The notes under the pieces: model-generated | Database searches by the model: none | The model's input: the letters and a program-made list of their open reading frames with translations, nothing else | What the model was told of the DNA's origin: nothing | Position numbers and translations under genes: made by a program | Shown here: positions 12,413 to 14,703 of the stretch, piece by piece | Numbering within the stretch: position 1 is the first letter of the stretch | Layout of the letters: the number at the start of each line of letters is the position of its first letter | From: Bacteroidales bacterium | Lineage (GTDB): Bacteria; Bacteroidota; Bacteroidia; Bacteroidales; F082 | Assembly: GCA_017508895.1 (NCBI GenBank) | Contig: JAFWRA010000001.1 | Coordinates: 1 to 14,703 of the forward strand | Direction of reading: 5' to 3' | Length of the DNA stretch: 14,703 bases

Positions 12413-14703
12413 TTATTGTTTTATCCATTTTCCGTTTTCCACTTCTATACCGTTTGAAATCACCTTCCAAACATAAGTCCCCTCACTCCAATTCGTCGTA
12501 TTGATGGCCGTATCATTCTCCGTAATCTCTTGCCTATAAATCATCCTCCCATTCAAATCATACACTTCCACCCAAGCGTCCTGCAACCCCGTTCGGATAT
12601 TCAGCACATCCTTCCCTGGATTAGGATAAACCGCAAATGCATATTCGTCGTTTTCACCGACACTTTCAAAATCGAAATGGGCTTTCAAAGCGGTAGAGTG
12701 TTCAAGATTAAATGTATAGGTGGGGTCGTAGGAAACGATGTAGCCATTGACTGTCCAAAAAGCGAACTCATGGCCGTTGTTTGGAGTGGCTTGGACGATG
12801 CTTTCGGGATTGTCGCAGTCGCCATGTTTGACGATGGAACAGGTGCCATGGTCGGGATGGTCAATGCTGACCGTGAGCTTGAAAGGCACTTCGCTGATGT
12901 TGGTGAAAGCGCTCCATTGTGAATTGTTCTGGTAGGCTTCCATAGTGCCACAAGGCACCTTAAGCGGGATGCCGGTGTTTACATCGTAGAACGAGTATTT
13001 TACCAAAGGTGGCGTTTCGGCCCACGAAGTGATGCTTTCCAAACCAGTACAATAATTGAACGCATAATAGTCGAGAGTTTCAACCGACGGTGCCAGTTCA
13101 AGGTTTTTTATCTTTGAGCAACGCTCGAAAGCACTCTGTCCTATTGTTTTTATACCATTGGGAATCGTCAACAGCCCTGCGAGTTTGTTGCAACCATAGA
13201 AAGCGGAATCGCTTATTTTGGTCATGGGGCAGTCGTCGGGGATGGAGAGGGATTTTATGTTGGTATTACCAGTGAAAGCGCAATCGGCAATGCCTCTCGT
13301 GGTTTCGGGCAGTTGCAATGCAAGGTTTGATGCGTTGCCTTTGTAGCCAAGGCACCAGCCGAGTAGCATCAGAACACCATTGGGTTGGTCGTCTTCCCAC
13401 CCTGTTTCGGCAAAGGCATTGCTGCCGATGTGAGACACTTTTTCGGTGAATTCAATGTCGTGCATTCCAGTGCAGCCATAGAAGGCCTTGCGCATAATGT
13501 TTACATTACTAACGGCATTTTTAATCTGAAGGCTACAGAAACCGCTGCAACCTCTAAAGGCATCGGGTTCAATGATACTCACCGAGGCAGGAAGAATGAG
13601 GTTGCCTGTCAAACCGCTGCAGCCCTTGAACGCTTCGGCGTCAATTCTTTGCAGCGAGGCAGGAAGCACAAGTTCGCCAGTTAAGCCAGTACAATCCTTG
13701 AAGGCCATTCCTCCTATGCGTATCAGGTTTTTAGGCAACTGCAACGTCCCAGTCAAGCCGGTGCAACCCTCGAATGCGCCTTCCTTGTTGAAACAATCAG
13801 GTGGTAATTGCCCAATCTTTGTAACGGTATTGGGAATGACAACCGAAGTAAGCCCGACACACTCTTTGAATGCACCGTGTGGGATTTCATTGATGGATTC
13901 GGGAATGACCAATTCGCCAGTGAAACCGTAACAATAGGCAAAGGCACTTGCCCCGATTTCCACCACACTTGAAGGGATGTTCAATGTGCCTGTAAGGTTC
14001 TCGCAGTCGTAAAATGCCATCACATCAATGAGGTTGACCGATTCGGGAATGACGAGCTCCCCAGTTAATCCGCTGCAATAGCGGAACGTTCCATTTCCGA
14101 TGTTTTCAATGTTGTCGTGAAGAACAATGGTGCCATCAAAACCAGTGCAATGTGCGAAGATGCCGTTTTCGAGGTGCGTAATGGAGGTTGGTATGACAAT
14201 GTCACCAGTGAAACCACTGCATTCACGAAATGCCTCTGCGCCAATAAACGAACATTGGGGCAAAGCCAACGGTCCTGTGAATCCACTACAGCCAATAAAG
14301 GCTTTTCTGTCAATTATGTCAAGGCTTTCGGGAAGTGCCAGGATACCCTGAAAATTACTACAGTTATTGAAAGCCAAATATCCAACGTAAACCAGTTGAT
14401 TAGAGAGCGTCAGGGTGCCATGGAAGCCCGAGCAACACTCAAAAGCTTCGGTCTCAATCCGACGCACCGTGTTGGGAATGACCAAGTCGCCTGAAAGTGA
14501 AGTGCAGTTTTGGAACGCCCTTTCGCCGATTTCGGTAACGGTGTAGGTGACACCGTCGTGCGAAACGGTTTCGGGAATGCTAAGCGCACCTTGCGCCGAG
14601 GTGCCGTTGGCGTGTCCGCTCACGCTGACCTCCGGCGGATTGGCACTGATGATGGTGTAACGAAGATCGCCTTCCTGGAAGTCGTAGGCGAAAGCTTGCA
14701 GTA
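12413..14703 (-). CDS. BspA-like leucine-rich-repeat surface protein with T9SS sorting domain, 5' end beyond the window
   Basis: The frame is open from TAA 12415-12413 to the right edge, with no start needed inside. A GTG at 14623 is internal, because upstream codons read LQAFAYDFQEGDLRYTIISA and continue with NPPEVSVSGHANG. LQAFA looks like the end of a signal peptide, so only about 20 residues are missing. About 20 LRR_5 repeats of some 23 residues follow (consensus AFxxCxGLTGxLxIPxSVxxIG), then a cap. A domain with HGTCSIVKHGDCDNP, EFAFWTVNG and TYTFNLEHSTALKAHFDFE resembles the Listeria-Bacteroides/InlB-B type. Last comes a sorting domain (12416-12640, AVYPNPGKDVLNIRTG...GKWIKQ). Relatives (BspA of Tannerella) bind host proteins and mediate adhesion; the ligand here is unknown. 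It is first in an operon with paralog B. Confidence 0.9.
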   Translation of the reverse strand, partial: LQAFAYDFQEGDLRYTIISANPPEVSVSGHANGTSAQGALSIPETVSHDGVTYTVTEIGERAFQNCTSLSGDLVIPNTVRRIETEAFECCSGFHGTLTLSNQLVYVGYLAFNNCSNFQGILALPESLDIIDRKAFIGCSGFTGPLALPQCSFIGAEAFRECSGFTGDIVIPTSITHLENGIFAHCTGFDGTIVLHDNIENIGNGTFRYCSGLTGELVIPESVNLIDVMAFYDCENLTGTLNIPSSVVEIGASAFAYCYGFTGELVIPESINEIPHGAFKECVGLTSVVIPNTVTKIGQLPPDCFNKEGAFEGCTGLTGTLQLPKNLIRIGGMAFKDCTGLTGELVLPASLQRIDAEAFKGCSGLTGNLILPASVSIIEPDAFRGCSGFCSLQIKNAVSNVNIMRKAFYGCTGMHDIEFTEKVSHIGSNAFAETGWEDDQPNGVLMLLGWCLGYKGNASNLALQLPETTRGIADCAFTGNTNIKSLSIPDDCPMTKISDSAFYGCNKLAGLLTIPNGIKTIGQSAFERCSKIKNLELAPSVETLDYYAFNYCTGLESITSWAETPPLVKYSFYDVNTGIPLKVPCGTMEAYQNNSQWSAFTNISEVPFKLTVSIDHPDHGTCSIVKHGDCDNPESIVQATPNNGHEFAFWTVNGYIVSYDPTYTFNLEHSTALKAHFDFESVGENDEYAFAVYPNPGKDVLNIRTGLQDAWVEVYDLNGRMIYRQEITENDTAINTTNWSEGTYVWKVISNGIEVENGKWIKQ
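12416..12640 (-). repeat. T9SS sorting-domain cassette, copy 3
   Basis: Coding DNA for the last 75 residues of the BspA-like protein. Its centre (YPNPGKDVLNIRTGLQDA) matches copies 1 and 2 almost base for base, and its 3' half shares INTTNWSEGTYVWKV with copy 2. It lacks the FPAEAFVGIEEAHENGLK linker. Confidence 0.6.
13020..14570 (-). repeat. Intragenic array of about 20 LRR_5 units
   Basis: Repeats of about 69 bp within the BspA-like gene, each coding for a variant of AFxxCxGLTGxLxIPxSVxxI. Recurrent cores are GCSGLTG, GCTGLTG and ECSGFTG. The middle units (about 13560-14290) are the most alike at DNA level, where ELVIPES occurs several times. Toward the 3' end they degenerate (AFAETGWEDDQPNG, AFTGNTNIKS). 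Such arrays can change copy number by slippage or recombination. Confidence 0.8.

Noticed and set aside
13020..14570. Regular repeats suggesting a CRISPR or minisatellite array
   Set aside because: The repeats are in frame and code for LRR_5 units; there are no constant repeats with unique spacers.
14621..14623. GTG as the start of the BspA-like gene
   Set aside because: The frame continues upstream to the window edge with family-typical sequence (AYDFQEGDLRYTIISA) and an apparent signal-peptide end, so the real start lies outside.

Overview
The window reads as a chromosomal piece of a Bacteroidota organism, most likely of the order Bacteroidales. The evidence is: several secreted proteins ending in type IX secretion system (T9SS) C-terminal sorting domains (YPNPG...GKW(V/I)K); a BspA-like leucine-rich-repeat protein; a C10 (streptopain-type) protease; a FISUMP-type lipoprotein; no Shine-Dalgarno sequences that I noticed; and promoters of the Bacteroides type (TTG/TTTG about 18-22 bp before TAnnTTTG). 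Almost every gene lies on the minus strand. No tRNA, rRNA or CRISPR array was seen.

Layout. 1-816 (-): 5' part of a secreted protein with a gingipain-type 'cleaved adhesin' (MAM-like) domain, cut by the left edge. 954-~1300: a scar, made of the C-terminal HTH of a LuxR-type regulator (-) joined head-on to a ~100 bp internal piece of an IS4-family transposase (+). 1323-2904 (-): two-gene unit of a small outer-membrane beta-barrel protein and a FISUMP lipoprotein. 3108-3164 (-): orphan last ~19 residues of a T9SS sorting domain. 3195-4667 (-): Fic AMP-transferase with an N-terminal AbiEi-like winged helix. 4753-7314 (-): secreted C10 cysteine protease with a sorting domain. 7456-9129 and 10702-12408 (-): two paralogous T9SS surface proteins. 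9417-10694 (+): AAA ATPase/DUF4143 protein lodged between the paralogs and pointing the opposite way. 12413-14703 (-): BspA-like LRR protein with a sorting domain, reaching the right edge just inside its signal peptide and co-transcribed with the downstream paralog (4 bp gap).

The region looks like a surface/secretome island: adhesin-like, LRR and protease proteins carried across the outer membrane by T9SS. Two accessory genes that look acquired (AbiEi-Fic and the DUF4143 ATPase) sit among them. The most interesting structural signal is that sorting-domain DNA recurs as a near-identical cassette. It is much better conserved between genes than the bodies it is attached to, and an orphan scrap of it sits next to the Fic gene. 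This suggests that the sorting-domain cassettes act as recombination arms. I did not find a clear new multi-gene molecular system; the best candidates for a second look are these cassettes, the IS4/LuxR junction, and three 23-bp-spaced direct repeats in front of the ATPase gene.
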